From Candidatus Poribacteria bacterium (GTDB taxonomy: Bacteria > Poribacteria > WGA-4E > WGA-3G), in assembly GCA_022825825.1 (NCBI GenBank), contig JAJDWA010000071.1:44398-108397 (forward strand): 64,000 bases of DNA, read 5' to 3'. Each line of letters opens with the position of its first letter. Within the stretch, counting starts at the first letter, position 1. A model generated the notes under the pieces. It did not search any database and was not told the origin of the DNA. It was given only the letters and a program-made list of their open reading frames with translations. Shown here piece by piece: positions 1 to 10,042 of the stretch. The position numbers and the translations under genes were made by a program.

Positions 1-68
1 TATAGGCTTTACTATAATTTATTAATTCGGTCCTTTTCCATCTGCACAAGTCAGGTATCCACCTCTGC

Positions 69-92
69 TGGCAAGGTTTCCTAACCTTGCCA
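69..92. repeat. Palindromic intergenic hairpin, TTTCCTAA-loop family
   Basis: tggcaaggtt-tcct-aaccttgcca, perfect 10-bp stem; same loop core as copies near 18.4, 48.9, 49.1 and 52.8 kb. Confidence 0.7.
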
Positions 93-236
93 AAGTACCG
101 AAATATTTTCTTAATCTTCATATAAGGAGGTTAAAAGTCCTTATTTTGGTGTTTTTAACTCTCTAAATCCGCTTATTATTAGGACTTTAAGAGGAATGCG
201 TAAGTCAAGTCCTAATGATTTTACAAAGGTAGACTC

Positions 237-1853
237 TCACTCTGTTTTCTCAGTGACAACCAATTTTTGATTCACAGCGATATTATTCAACGTCTGAACA
301 ATACCGCTGGGCCACTGAATAATAATTTTATCAACCTTGTTATAGTTTGCGAGTCCAAATTCCACTTCGGGACTGTTCTGTGATAGGTAACTGCTGCCTG
401 CAGCAACTTCACGAATCTGATGGATGTCCCCAGTGATGATTTTGATGCGCGCGCCAATTCCATCACGATTGCTCTCTACACCAACAGTACGGATATGGAT
501 CCAATTTTGCTTATTTCCACTATCATTGCGGAGTAGCCTCGGCTTTTCTCCACTGTTGACTATCAGAAGGTCTAAATCTCCGTCTGCATCATAATCTGCA
601 GCAGCAACGCCTCTGCCAACACCCGGTGATTCAAATTGTCGAAGTCCTGCCTGTTCGGATATATCTGTGAAAGTGCCATCTCCGTTGTTACGCAGCAAAA
701 CATCCGGCTGACCATGGGGTTCCCATGAAGCGGGATCAATATGTCCCGCCGAGAAGAACAGATCAAGGTCTGTGTCGTTATCCATATCAAAAAACACCGT
801 TCCCCAACATGTCTTTCCAAGTCCTGACTCAAAGACACCACTTTGCGCGGAAACATCTGTGAAAGTCCCATCTCCATTATTTCGGTAGAGCACGTTGTTT
901 TCATCAAGCCAATTTGTAACGAAAAGGTCTAACGCGCCGTCGTTGTCGTAATCTCCCCAAGCGATACCCATTCCGCTGCGAATGTCTCCTGTGCGACTTC
1001 TTGCATCAGGTTGGTTTGTATTCATAAACGTCATTTCTCCATCGTTTCGGTAGAGAATGTTTTGGTCTGTATCATTAGCGAGGTAAATATCTAAATCTCC
1101 ATCAGCGTCATAGTCCGCTGCGGCAACACCAAGTGTTAAATGGAATCCTCCGTTGACCTTAGACGCGTCGGTGACATCTGCGAAACCGCCATCCCCTTTG
1201 TTCAAATAGAGGATGTTAGCTTGTCCAAAAAAATCGTAAGGAAAGAAAACCTCATCCCCTTGTGGAACTTTGGTATATTCAATATAGTTGCCTACGTAAA
1301 GCTCAAGGTAACCATCGGCATCGTAATCGCCCCAAGCAATCCCTGCCCCAAATCCTGTATGTCCAATTCCTCCAGCACCTGATGTAAACCGTTTGAATGT
1401 TCCATCGCCTCTGTTTAAATAGAATACATTCGCTTTATAGTTTGTAACGTAAAGGTCAGCATCCCCATCGTTATCGTAATCAGCAAAGGCACATCCCATA
1501 CCCCAACCTGTGTCACCAACACCCGCAGTTTCTGTTACATCTGTAAATGTGCCATCCCCATTATTTCGGTAAAGCACGTTTTTGGGAAGAATTGCTCCGG
1601 GTTCTGGCCTGACTGCAGTGCTATTAACAATGTATAGATCGAGTGTCCCGTTATTATCATAATCTCGCCACGCTGCACCAGAACCAACCAGTGCAGGCAC
1701 CACACGATGATCTATACCACCAGCATGTATGAAATGGATTCCTGCTTCTTCGGTAACATCCACAAACTGGATTTCAGCGGTATATCCGTTCCAGCTAAGC
1801 CCTATACTTAAAAGTGTTAAAATTGCGAAAATGGGCGCATCTCTGTTCAGCAT
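237..1853 (-). CDS. FG-GAP/VCBS repeat protein with C-terminal ASPIC/UnbV-like domain (CRTAC1-like), secreted
   Basis: 538 aa; repeated DYDxDGDLDLY / NNGDGTFTDVT calcium-binding repeats; C-terminal IQWPSGIVQTLNNIAVNQKLVVTE. Confidence 0.9.
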   Translation of the reverse strand: MLNRDAPIFAILTLLSIGLSWNGYTAEIQFVDVTEEAGIHFIHAGGIDHRVVPALVGSGAAWRDYDNNGTLDLYIVNSTAVRPEPGAILPKNVLYRNNGDGTFTDVTETAGVGDTGWGMGCAFADYDNDGDADLYVTNYKANVFYLNRGDGTFKRFTSGAGGIGHTGFGAGIAWGDYDADGYLELYVGNYIEYTKVPQGDEVFFPYDFFGQANILYLNKGDGGFADVTDASKVNGGFHLTLGVAAADYDADGDLDIYLANDTDQNILYRNDGEMTFMNTNQPDARSRTGDIRSGMGIAWGDYDNDGALDLFVTNWLDENNVLYRNNGDGTFTDVSAQSGVFESGLGKTCWGTVFFDMDNDTDLDLFFSAGHIDPASWEPHGQPDVLLRNNGDGTFTDISEQAGLRQFESPGVGRGVAAADYDADGDLDLLIVNSGEKPRLLRNDSGNKQNWIHIRTVGVESNRDGIGARIKIITGDIHQIREVAAGSSYLSQNSPEVEFGLANYNKVDKIIIQWPSGIVQTLNNIAVNQKLVVTEKTE

Positions 1854-2023
1854 CTGAATAACATTTTAGCCAGGATTATTTTCTAATTTTGTTTAGCGTA
1901 CCATATTTCAGTTTTAATTCCAATTGGATTTTAGAAGAAATTTCTATGAAAAACTTTTCTCCTTGTCTATCACTCGTGTTAATGCTATTATAATCGCTAA
2001 ATAGTATCTATTGGAGAACGTTT

Positions 2024-2905
2024 ATGAAACTAACAGAGGAACAGAAAGAAACTTACCGTACAAAGGGAGTCTTGGTAGTTAAAAATGCATTGACAGATGA
2101 AGATACTCAACCGGTTATAGACGAAATTGAGGATTGGATTTCAGAACGCGCTAACGCATTACATCAGGAAGGGAAGGTTGAAACCCTTTTTGAAGATGAA
2201 CCTTTTGACAAGCGATTCGGAAAACTCCTTGCACAGTCCGGTGAAATCGGAAGCGGCATGGACATTATGCACTATCGGGGCAAAGCTATCTTTGACTTCA
2301 TGAGAAACGACAATCTGCTTGATGTCATTGAAGGAATTGTCGGTTCTGAGATAACATGTAACCCGATTCAGCATGTACGTGCTAAACCACCAGTGGTTGA
2401 TGGCAACGCAAGTTGGGCAGGTGGCGTGCCGTGGCATCAAGATGCTGGCGTTATGATGGAAGAGGCAGAAGGTTCAAATATTGTCACCTGTTGGCTACCA
2501 TTAGGCGATAGCACAATTGAAATGGGATGCCTTGAAGCGTTGCCCGGTATTACTGAAGATATCGGATACCTCACACATCAGAAAGAGGGTGGCACCATGA
2601 TTGTGCCAGACCTGATGCCAGATGTTGAACCGATGATGTTGGAATGTTATCGCGGCGACATTATCTTACTGAGTCGTTTTACACCGCATCGCTCACAACC
2701 GAACAAATCAGATCGATGCCGTTGGTCATTAGATTTGCGTTTTCAGACAACAGGACACCATACAGGCAGAACCGCACACCCCGATTTTATTGTCCGTAGC
2801 CGTAAGAATCCTGAAACTGTCCTAACAGACCATGCCGAATGGTGTCACCTGTGGATAGATGCATTTGAAAACCCACGCGGTATTGCTAAACATAGATCGA
2901 TATAG
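2024..2905 (+). CDS. Phytanoyl-CoA dioxygenase (PhyH) family protein
   Basis: PWHQDAG iron-binding HxD motif; distal H in FTPHRSQPNKSDRCRWSLDLRF; RBS ggagaacg upstream. Confidence 0.9.
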   Translation: MKLTEEQKETYRTKGVLVVKNALTDEDTQPVIDEIEDWISERANALHQEGKVETLFEDEPFDKRFGKLLAQSGEIGSGMDIMHYRGKAIFDFMRNDNLLDVIEGIVGSEITCNPIQHVRAKPPVVDGNASWAGGVPWHQDAGVMMEEAEGSNIVTCWLPLGDSTIEMGCLEALPGITEDIGYLTHQKEGGTMIVPDLMPDVEPMMLECYRGDIILLSRFTPHRSQPNKSDRCRWSLDLRFQTTGHHTGRTAHPDFIVRSRKNPETVLTDHAEWCHLWIDAFENPRGIAKHRSI

Positions 2906-3067
2906 CACAGTCCATAAATTCGCGCACCTAAAGACACAATTCTGTTGTATTTAATTCATCTTCGTGATAAAATCAGTCAAAAGTCTATATTAATTGGACG
3001 GTGTAGGACAAAGATCGGAGAACACCAACAGTTCTCTTTCTTTTTATTAACACATAGGAGGTCTATT

Positions 3068-3826
3068 TTGTTGAGAGTTACTATATTTACGCTAAGTCTA
3101 CTACTCATCTTAGGTTTCAACATGCTCGGTTCGGCAGAGATCACAAATGACATGATTGTCGCGCCGTGGCTTTTTGATGGTGATGCCAAAGATATTTCTG
3201 GAAACGGGTTCGACGGTGAACCTCAAGGTGGAAAATATGTTGATGGTCAGATCGGTAAAGCGATTGAGTTGAACGGTTCAAGCGAATGGGTTACTATTAG
3301 CAAACGAATGGGTTCATTTGAGGAGATTACTTTCGCGCACTGGGTTAAATCCACTGGACGAGAAAACGATTGGCGAACCTTCTTCAACAACGCTGGCTGG
3401 AAAGGTGGCGATATTCACTATCAGCTGCATCCGAACAATAAAGTGGAATTTTCCATTAACGGTAACGCTGGTGGGAATAATGACACATTCGCGAATTATA
3501 CCATGGCAGGTGGTGAAATGAATAAGTGGGTCCATATCGCAACCGCTTACAGTGCGAAAGAAAAGAAGATCCGTTTTTACATCAACGGTGAACTTGATGT
3601 TGAAAACAACTGGGGCGGCGGTAGTCCTGGCGTGCTTGACCCGGGCAAAATTGGTTCATGGGATAACCAACGACACTGGCAAGGCCTTTTCGACGAATTT
3701 ATCATCTTCAACACTGTGTTAAGCGAGGATGATATTAAATCTGTCATGAACGACGGTCTGGAAAGCGGTCTCGCCGTTGATCCAAAAGCAAAACTGGCTG
3801 TCACATGGGGCAGTCTGAAAAAATAG
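3068..3826 (+). CDS. Secreted LamG-domain protein with C-terminal KLAVTWGSLK tail
   Basis: Signal-peptide-like N-terminus after AGGAGG RBS with probable TTG start (ORF track start 2945); WLFDGDAKDISGNGFDG...FDEFIIFNTVLSEDDIKSVMNDG LamG signature. Confidence 0.82.
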   Translation: MLRVTIFTLSLLLILGFNMLGSAEITNDMIVAPWLFDGDAKDISGNGFDGEPQGGKYVDGQIGKAIELNGSSEWVTISKRMGSFEEITFAHWVKSTGRENDWRTFFNNAGWKGGDIHYQLHPNNKVEFSINGNAGGNNDTFANYTMAGGEMNKWVHIATAYSAKEKKIRFYINGELDVENNWGGGSPGVLDPGKIGSWDNQRHWQGLFDEFIIFNTVLSEDDIKSVMNDGLESGLAVDPKAKLAVTWGSLKK

Positions 3827-4010
3827 GTGTAACGTTCAAGCATTCTCTATTGACGCTGCAGAGAGAATCACCATGTCTGTTAAACTCAAATCTGCATGCT
3901 AATTCTCAAACTTAGTTATGAGCGGACTCTACATCTGCTCATAACACTGGAAGATACCAATAAATTGTGTTATAGACTCGTAAGGGATTTCATGCCCTTC
4001 GGACTGATTT

Positions 4011-4178
4011 ATGAATAAAATTCTACTGATCATTTTAGGAATTATCATTGTTGCTGTCAGTGTTGTAATCCTTGCTGAAATTGTGAAGACACTTTTAGGT
4101 ATTGTAATTTACCTCTCATTTTTCATCATTATTGTTGGCGGTGCGTTTTTAATCCTCAGGCAAATTTTTAAAAAATAG
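4011..4178 (+). CDS. Small hydrophobic membrane protein (55 aa), below the ORF-track size cutoff
   Basis: Own translation MNKILLIILGIIIVAVSVVILAEIVKTLLGIVIYLSFFIIIVGGAFLILRQIFKK; two hydrophobic segments. Confidence 0.5.
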   Translation: MNKILLIILGIIIVAVSVVILAEIVKTLLGIVIYLSFFIIIVGGAFLILRQIFKK

Positions 4179-4235
4179 AGAATGCTAAACTATTTTGGTG
4201 GAAAACCGCCACATTTTAGACAACGGAGAACTACC

Positions 4236-5024
4236 ATGGAAAAATATTTCAAATCTTTAATCGTCACTAAAAATTTAGTTGCAATTCTAATAGGACTTGC
4301 GCTGATAGTCTGTTCATCAAGTCCAATTTTCGCCGCGAAACGTGATAAGGAGTACGTCGCTAAACAAATTTCTAACTTAAAAATTGACGGAGACATTAGT
4401 GAATGGGAACGCGCTGAAATCGTTGCCTTTGATCAACTAAAAGATGCTGGCGGGGCTCTTCCCAAAGCAAGTGACTTTACAGGAAAGGGACGTGTCGCAT
4501 GGAGTGCCAAAGACCCTACCCGTATCTATTTTCTTGTTGAAATCACAGATGATGAACTCCAAGACATCCACCCGCCAGATAATAAGTGGTGGGAGGATGA
4601 TAGCGTCGAATTTATGTTTGATTTTGACAACGAAGTGGTAAGAGCTGCGCTCGTTCAGTGGACTCTCGGTGCCAATGGGGAAGACCTCTCCGCAGCAGCC
4701 TCGCCAGACAATACGGAATGGGCACTTTCTAAAGACGGAAACAATTATATTTATGAAGTCGCTCTTGACCCAACGAAACCACGCGGTCCAAACCCAGGGA
4801 ATCCAGATAGTGGAAAAGATTTTAAAGCAAAGAATGGATTAACTATCGGATTCAGTTTTCACATGAATGATTGTGAGAACGGAGTCCGGGAACATCAGAT
4901 CGGATGGATAGCCGGTAATGCATGGGATGCACTCGCCTTTGGAGATCTCACTTTTGATAAAGAATTCTTGGATGTGGAACCGTTAGGCAAACTTGCATTA
5001 ACATGGGCAGCTATTAAACAGTAA
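4236..5024 (+). CDS. Secreted CBM9-like sugar-binding-domain protein with C-terminal KLALTWAAIK tail
   Basis: Signal peptide; KIDGDISEWERAEIV...GRVAWSAKDPTRIYFLVEITDDE...WWEDDSVEFMFDFDN typical of CBM9/DOMON-like domains; start moved to ATG 4236 after ggagaactacc. Confidence 0.75.
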   Translation: MEKYFKSLIVTKNLVAILIGLALIVCSSSPIFAAKRDKEYVAKQISNLKIDGDISEWERAEIVAFDQLKDAGGALPKASDFTGKGRVAWSAKDPTRIYFLVEITDDELQDIHPPDNKWWEDDSVEFMFDFDNEVVRAALVQWTLGANGEDLSAAASPDNTEWALSKDGNNYIYEVALDPTKPRGPNPGNPDSGKDFKAKNGLTIGFSFHMNDCENGVREHQIGWIAGNAWDALAFGDLTFDKEFLDVEPLGKLALTWAAIKQ

Positions 5025-5096
5025 TTCCCTACCGTGTCCGGTTCCATGGCATGGTCTTTCCAGTCATTCTGCTAAAAATAACGTAATTAGAGCGTA

Positions 5097-5242
5097 TCTC
5101 ATAAATCTGGTTTTGTTAGATTTCGCACTATCTTATCCAACCCTCACTCCTATTGTAGGGGCGGGTCCCTGTGCCCGCCTGCTATTTCATATCTGAGAAA
5201 TGGCGAGGCACAGGGACCTCGCCCTACAAGTGATTTATGAGA
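5097..5242. repeat. Composite palindromic (MITE-like) element
   Basis: Outer inverted repeats tctcataaatc/gatttatgaga enclosing gtaggggcgggtccctgtgcccgcc and ggcgaggcacagggacctcgccctac. Confidence 0.6.
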
Positions 5243-5281
5243 CAGGCTGTAGTAGTTTTGGGAAATAACAGGAGGGAATTC

Positions 5282-5656
5282 ATGCGTATCATATTGACAC
5301 TCTTACTAACCAGTATTATATTTTTAGGTTGTGATGATGCTGATATAGCGAGCCGCAACCTATCTAAAGCAGCAGACAATTTTGAGATCATTCGTCGGAT
5401 TGTGTTTTACAACGGTATCACCGACACATATATTCTGACTATAGAAGGTAGGTGTAGTGTGTATGACGATGGGCTTGGTCAACTTGAAGTCGTATGCAAA
5501 ACGGGTGATAACACTTACAAGAAACATTTTCTTGGGCTATCCGATAATGTAACATATTTCGCAGAGCAGCTGGAAAGTGCGAATGTAAGCAAAAATCATT
5601 ATCGGGTGACATTCAAACCACGGGCGATTATACCTGACGTTGATATTCGTAACTAA
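5282..5656 (+). CDS. Small lipoprotein resembling a phage-encoded beta-sandwich lipoprotein family
   Basis: MRIILTLLLTSIIFLGCDD lipobox; NFEIIRRIVFYNGITDTYILTIEGRCSV...KKHFLGLSDNVTYFAEQL recalled from tailed-phage lipoproteins (not searched). Confidence 0.55.
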   Translation: MRIILTLLLTSIIFLGCDDADIASRNLSKAADNFEIIRRIVFYNGITDTYILTIEGRCSVYDDGLGQLEVVCKTGDNTYKKHFLGLSDNVTYFAEQLESANVSKNHYRVTFKPRAIIPDVDIRN

Positions 5657-5783
5657 TTAGTTAATATCTAAACAATCCCAAAACTACTAATTGCGAAAAA
5701 TAATCCTATACTTCCCACTTGTTCATTGATGCCGACATGCTTTGTTGTGTATCAACAAATCTGTGATCAAGGAAATTCCCTAA

Positions 5784-6620
5784 ATGTATAATCTAAATGG
5801 AAAAGTCGCTTTGGTGACAGGTGCGGGAGGTAGAAAAGGTATAGGACGTGCTATTGCTACGCGTTTAGCGAAAGAGGGAGCAGATGTTGCTGTCAACGAT
5901 ATAATTGAACACCCTTACGCCGCTGACGATACAGAGTGGCGCGGGTTACCAGACGTTGTTCGCGAAATTGAAGCGATGGGACGACGATCTGTTAGCGTGG
6001 TTGCGGATGTATCTGATGCAAAGCAGGTTAGCGAAATGGTAGACAAAACTGTCTCTCATTTTGGAAAGATCGACATTCTCGTTAACAATGCGGGGACAAA
6101 AGCTGGGAAAGATCGTGTACCTGTCGTTGACCTCACTGAAGAGGATTGGGATAGGGTGCAGCGTGTCAACGTGAAAGGGGTGTTTCTCTGCTGCCAAGTA
6201 GTGGCACGCCATCTTATTGCACAGGGGGCCGGTGGGAAAATCATCAACATCTCCTCCATAACAGGCAAACGCGGTTCGGCACGTTATGCAGCATACTGTG
6301 CCTCAAAATTCGCTGTCCTCGGTTTAACGCAATCCCTTGCACACGAACTTGCACCGTACCAGGTTAATGTCAATGCTATCTGTCCAAGCCTTGTGAATAC
6401 AGAGCGGGTTGAGCATTTAGCCACTGCCATGATGCCTGCAGACCTCTCTGCTGATGAGCAACGGGCGGAATTTGTTAGTCGTGCTGAGTCATCCGTACCG
6501 TTAGGACGGCTTGCCGAGGGTAGCGATATAGCAAGTATGGCAGCATTTCTTGCCTCAGACGAAGCTGCATATCTGACAGGGTTGTCTATTACTGTATCAG
6601 GTGGTGCAGTGATGGATTAG
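5784..6620 (+). CDS. SDR family oxidoreductase
   Basis: TGAGGRKGIGRAIA, NNAG, YAAYCASKFAV motifs. Confidence 0.92.
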   Translation: MYNLNGKVALVTGAGGRKGIGRAIATRLAKEGADVAVNDIIEHPYAADDTEWRGLPDVVREIEAMGRRSVSVVADVSDAKQVSEMVDKTVSHFGKIDILVNNAGTKAGKDRVPVVDLTEEDWDRVQRVNVKGVFLCCQVVARHLIAQGAGGKIINISSITGKRGSARYAAYCASKFAVLGLTQSLAHELAPYQVNVNAICPSLVNTERVEHLATAMMPADLSADEQRAEFVSRAESSVPLGRLAEGSDIASMAAFLASDEAAYLTGLSITVSGGAVMD

Positions 6621-6821
6621 TTTAGAATTCACAGGATTTGCAGATATTTCCCGTTCTTATAGGAATTTGTGATCTGCTGAGTGTACTACCATCGAAAATT
6701 AGGACCGCTGTCTAAACCAAAATTATGGTGTAATAACAATCTAATTGTAAGAAGTATCCGATGGCAGTACACATCTTATACCAAATTAACTTGATCAAAC
6801 GTTTTCTGATAGAGTTAGCAT

Positions 6822-6843
6822 CGCGAGGCACAGAGACCTCGCG
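6822..6843. repeat. Palindromic hairpin, GGCACAGAGACC-loop family
   Basis: cgcgagg-cacagaga-cctcgcg followed by ctac; related to the 5202-5227 and 63.8 kb copies. Confidence 0.55.
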
Positions 6844-6865
6844 CTACAAATCGGTTAATTGGGTA

Positions 6866-7639
6866 TTATTTGGACACTTTTATTGTTCCCCAAGTGAGTG
6901 CCAATTTCTGAGTCGGTTCAACAGCAAGCCCTACCGAGTCGAGGTTCTTTTTAATCTCATCGTGACTTAGACTGCGGTTGTAAATGCGTAATTCGTCAAG
7001 AAGACCATTGAAAGGAAGTCCTCCCACTTTCCTTGCACCCATCCAAAAATTCTCTCCATTGTGTTTGAGAGTGCCATTGAATTCTTTCTTACTATCCAAT
7101 TCACCATTGATATATATTATGGCTTCGGCACCGTCGTAAACGCCAGCAACGTGATGCCATTTATCCAAGGCTAGCTGTGCTATGCTGTGAAAAGGCCACG
7201 TCTCTACAGCACCATTCCAGATATTAAAATCAAGTCGAGTTTGGTCTGACCACCCAAACACATAAGTATTACTTCCTGACTTTGATATGCCTGCGATAAT
7301 CGCCCAACCATTTTTTTCAGGTTTTATCCAGGCCTCCATTGTCATCTGATCACCAATATCTATTAAACTCTTATCCGCGCCACAATCAACATGACCACCA
7401 CTAAACTTGAGTGCTTCACCGACTTTACCTTCAACTACCTCAACATTTCCGTTCATAGTTCCATCGTTGGCACCAAAAATGTCTTTAATCGTTTTGTCTG
7501 CGATCGAAGCCTTATTAAAGGACCAGTAACTCACCAACCCGTCGATAGTCGCCTGGCGGGTTTGTGCTACGTTTGTAACCATTAAAATAGTTGCCATAAT
7601 GGCAAGAACAAATATTAGTCTCGGAATTTTGTTAATCAT
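6866..7639 (-). CDS. Secreted LamG-domain protein with C-terminal KLALTWGTIK tail
   Basis: ITMEAWIKPEKNGWAII..., LDELRIYNRSLSHDEIKKNLDS LamG signature; signal peptide from MINKIPRL. Confidence 0.85.
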   Translation of the reverse strand: MINKIPRLIFVLAIMATILMVTNVAQTRQATIDGLVSYWSFNKASIADKTIKDIFGANDGTMNGNVEVVEGKVGEALKFSGGHVDCGADKSLIDIGDQMTMEAWIKPEKNGWAIIAGISKSGSNTYVFGWSDQTRLDFNIWNGAVETWPFHSIAQLALDKWHHVAGVYDGAEAIIYINGELDSKKEFNGTLKHNGENFWMGARKVGGLPFNGLLDELRIYNRSLSHDEIKKNLDSVGLAVEPTQKLALTWGTIKVSK

Positions 7640-8073
7640 TTGATCCTCCGTTTCGGAATATTTGATGCCTTTCGGCAAGATTAAGTTTCTTAATTTCCTT
7701 AAAGTTACTGCCTATTCCAGAGAAACCGAGCTATCAGTCTGCATGTGCTTTGAGGGTGCGTAATCATTTTTACACGATAAACTATATTTGTCAAGGTATA
7801 TTTCGGATCCATTCAATTGTCGCATAGGACTTTGTCCGTCCGACTTAACAGCAAAGACGTTTAATCGCAATTCATTGCGCCTCGGACATTCAACATAAGA
7901 TGAATTCAAAATCTTCGTAATGACATTTTATTTCTCATAATTGGTATTATCCAGAAGAAAAATCCTTATATCAACTCGCGTTAGACAGCTTGCTCCATAA
8001 AAGACACCTTGAAAAAAAGGTCAAAGCATGGCATACTTACAGATATACCAAAATCAAACATTTGATTGAACAA

Positions 8074-9045
8074 ATGCGAATCGATTGCCAAAGCCATATA
8101 TTCCCAAACACCTATACTGAAATTCTCGCGCAAAACCCGCATCCACCACAGGTAATTCGCCACGGCAGTGAGGCTATCGTTACTTATGGCAATGTGCAAA
8201 CATTTAGGCTGCAAGATGATGCTTACGACCCAAAACGCAAACTCAAGGACATGGACGCAGCAGGTGTGGACATGGCACTGCTCAGCACAAATATACCACC
8301 GCCGTGCATGCTCGCTCCTGAACTTGGAAATAAGGGGGCACAAACAATTAACAATGCTATTGCAGAGCTTGTGGATACCCACCCACACCGATTTGCAGGA
8401 TTAGCATGCCTGCCGTGGCAAAATCCTGATGAAGCAACAATGGAGATGGATCGGGTTAAGAAACTTGGATTTCGCGGGATAATGCTCTATTCGCATATCG
8501 GAGGTAAACCTGTTGATGCCCCACAGTTTGAACCAGTTTATGCACATGCCGAATCACTGCAAATGCCGATTGTGATGCATCCTACGGTGCCACCTTGGGG
8601 AGAGTCAATCAAAGACCATTGGATGATTGGTATGATGGGGTTACAGGTTGATAACAGTTTTGCCCTGTTGCGATTGATTTTAAGTGGCATTCTTGAACGC
8701 TATCCAAACTTACAACTTGTGATGCCACACGTTGGAGGGATTCTGCCCTATATGAGTGGACGTATAGATCATCAGACCGAAGTATTGGGAAGAGCGCGGG
8801 AGCATATTACGCAACCGCCAAGCGCGTATTTAAGTCGGATTTATTTGGATACTGTGTCGCCGTCATTACAAGCGCTGCATTATGCCTATCAATTTGCTGG
8901 CGAGCATCGCTTGTTATTTGGGACAGACCACCCATGGGTTGATATGCCGCGGTTTGTGGGTTTGATTGAGGAGATGGACATTCCTAAAGCTGCTCGGGCA
9001 CGCATCTTTGGAGATAATGCGGTAAAATTGTTTGATTTAATCTAA
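8074..9045 (+). CDS. Amidohydrolase family protein (ACMSD-like metal-dependent hydrolase)
   Basis: MRIDCQSHIFP, PIVMHPTVPPWGE, LVMPHVGGILPY, LLFGTDHPWVD motifs; start moved from 7990. Confidence 0.85.
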   Translation: MRIDCQSHIFPNTYTEILAQNPHPPQVIRHGSEAIVTYGNVQTFRLQDDAYDPKRKLKDMDAAGVDMALLSTNIPPPCMLAPELGNKGAQTINNAIAELVDTHPHRFAGLACLPWQNPDEATMEMDRVKKLGFRGIMLYSHIGGKPVDAPQFEPVYAHAESLQMPIVMHPTVPPWGESIKDHWMIGMMGLQVDNSFALLRLILSGILERYPNLQLVMPHVGGILPYMSGRIDHQTEVLGRAREHITQPPSAYLSRIYLDTVSPSLQALHYAYQFAGEHRLLFGTDHPWVDMPRFVGLIEEMDIPKAARARIFGDNAVKLFDLI

Positions 9046-9113
9046 ACCTCCAAGCTACGGTAAGTACGGTTTCAAACCACGCCGATTTGTAGAGACAATA
9101 GGAGAATTGCAAC

Positions 9114-9917
9114 ATGAGGCATGAATTAACTGATGCACAACGATTCTTTTTTGAAAATAACGGTTATTTAGTGTTAGAACATTTTCTTGAGCGCTCACAT
9201 ATTGCTGCTCTCAGAAACGCACTGGCTGAATCCGTTAAGAAACGCCGGGAATGTGAAGAGAAGGGCATATCGCACACAGGAATGACGCATATTCACGGCG
9301 AAAAAAGCACTCGTATCTTCTATATTCTTGACGATCATCCTTTGTTCTTAGAACTGTTAGACTGGCAACCGATACTCCCTTACGTTACGGGCCTGCTCAA
9401 TGAGATGCCACACCACCATGCATCCGATGCGATTATTGAGCACGGAGCGGAACTTATGAATCGTCCGATGGGATGGCACATTGATGGGCATGATAACGGC
9501 TATCGTAACCTACGTCCGATCCCTCTATTACAACTCAAAATCGGCTACTATCTCACAGATATGACAGAGGGTGGGCAAGGCAACCTATGGCTTATACCGG
9601 GCAGCCATAAAGCCATGCATGATCCCAACCATGAAGACCTTCGATATCCATATCAATACCCGGGGACTTTAGAGATATGTGCACCAGCGGGCAGTGTGAT
9701 TCTGTTCCATAATGCCCTCTGGCATTCTGCTGGTATCTTTACAAAGCCAAAGGGATGTCGTGAAATGCTCTACTACGCCTATGAACATCCGTGGATGATT
9801 GCTTCGCAGGAACATTGGGGGTATCCAAAAGCATTCTATAACTCTCAACTCTCGCCAGAGCAACGGAAGTTTTTTCATGGATTTGTTTTCGATCCACCTG
9901 AACAAAGATGGGGATAA
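9114..9917 (+). CDS. Phytanoyl-CoA dioxygenase family protein
   Basis: GWHIDGHDNG HxD motif; LWLIPGSHKAMHDPN; LFHNALWHSAG. Confidence 0.88.
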   Translation: MRHELTDAQRFFFENNGYLVLEHFLERSHIAALRNALAESVKKRRECEEKGISHTGMTHIHGEKSTRIFYILDDHPLFLELLDWQPILPYVTGLLNEMPHHHASDAIIEHGAELMNRPMGWHIDGHDNGYRNLRPIPLLQLKIGYYLTDMTEGGQGNLWLIPGSHKAMHDPNHEDLRYPYQYPGTLEICAPAGSVILFHNALWHSAGIFTKPKGCREMLYYAYEHPWMIASQEHWGYPKAFYNSQLSPEQRKFFHGFVFDPPEQRWG

Positions 9918-10042
9918 AGTAAATTGTAAAATCTAAAATTACCTCACAGTTTTCTATAGGTTTGAGGCGTTTGTAGTCGCGAAATTCATTGCGCCTCTTA
10001 CATTCAGATGAATCCTTTTTATAATACAAGGAGAACACAACT

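Noticed and set aside
572-907. 111-aa minus-strand ORF inside the FG-GAP gene
   Set aside because: Alternate frame of a repetitive gene; the 538-aa frame has clear domain motifs.
7712-7909. 65-aa minus-strand ORF
   Set aside because: Overlaps a repeat of the gcgcaattcattgcgc type; likely spurious.
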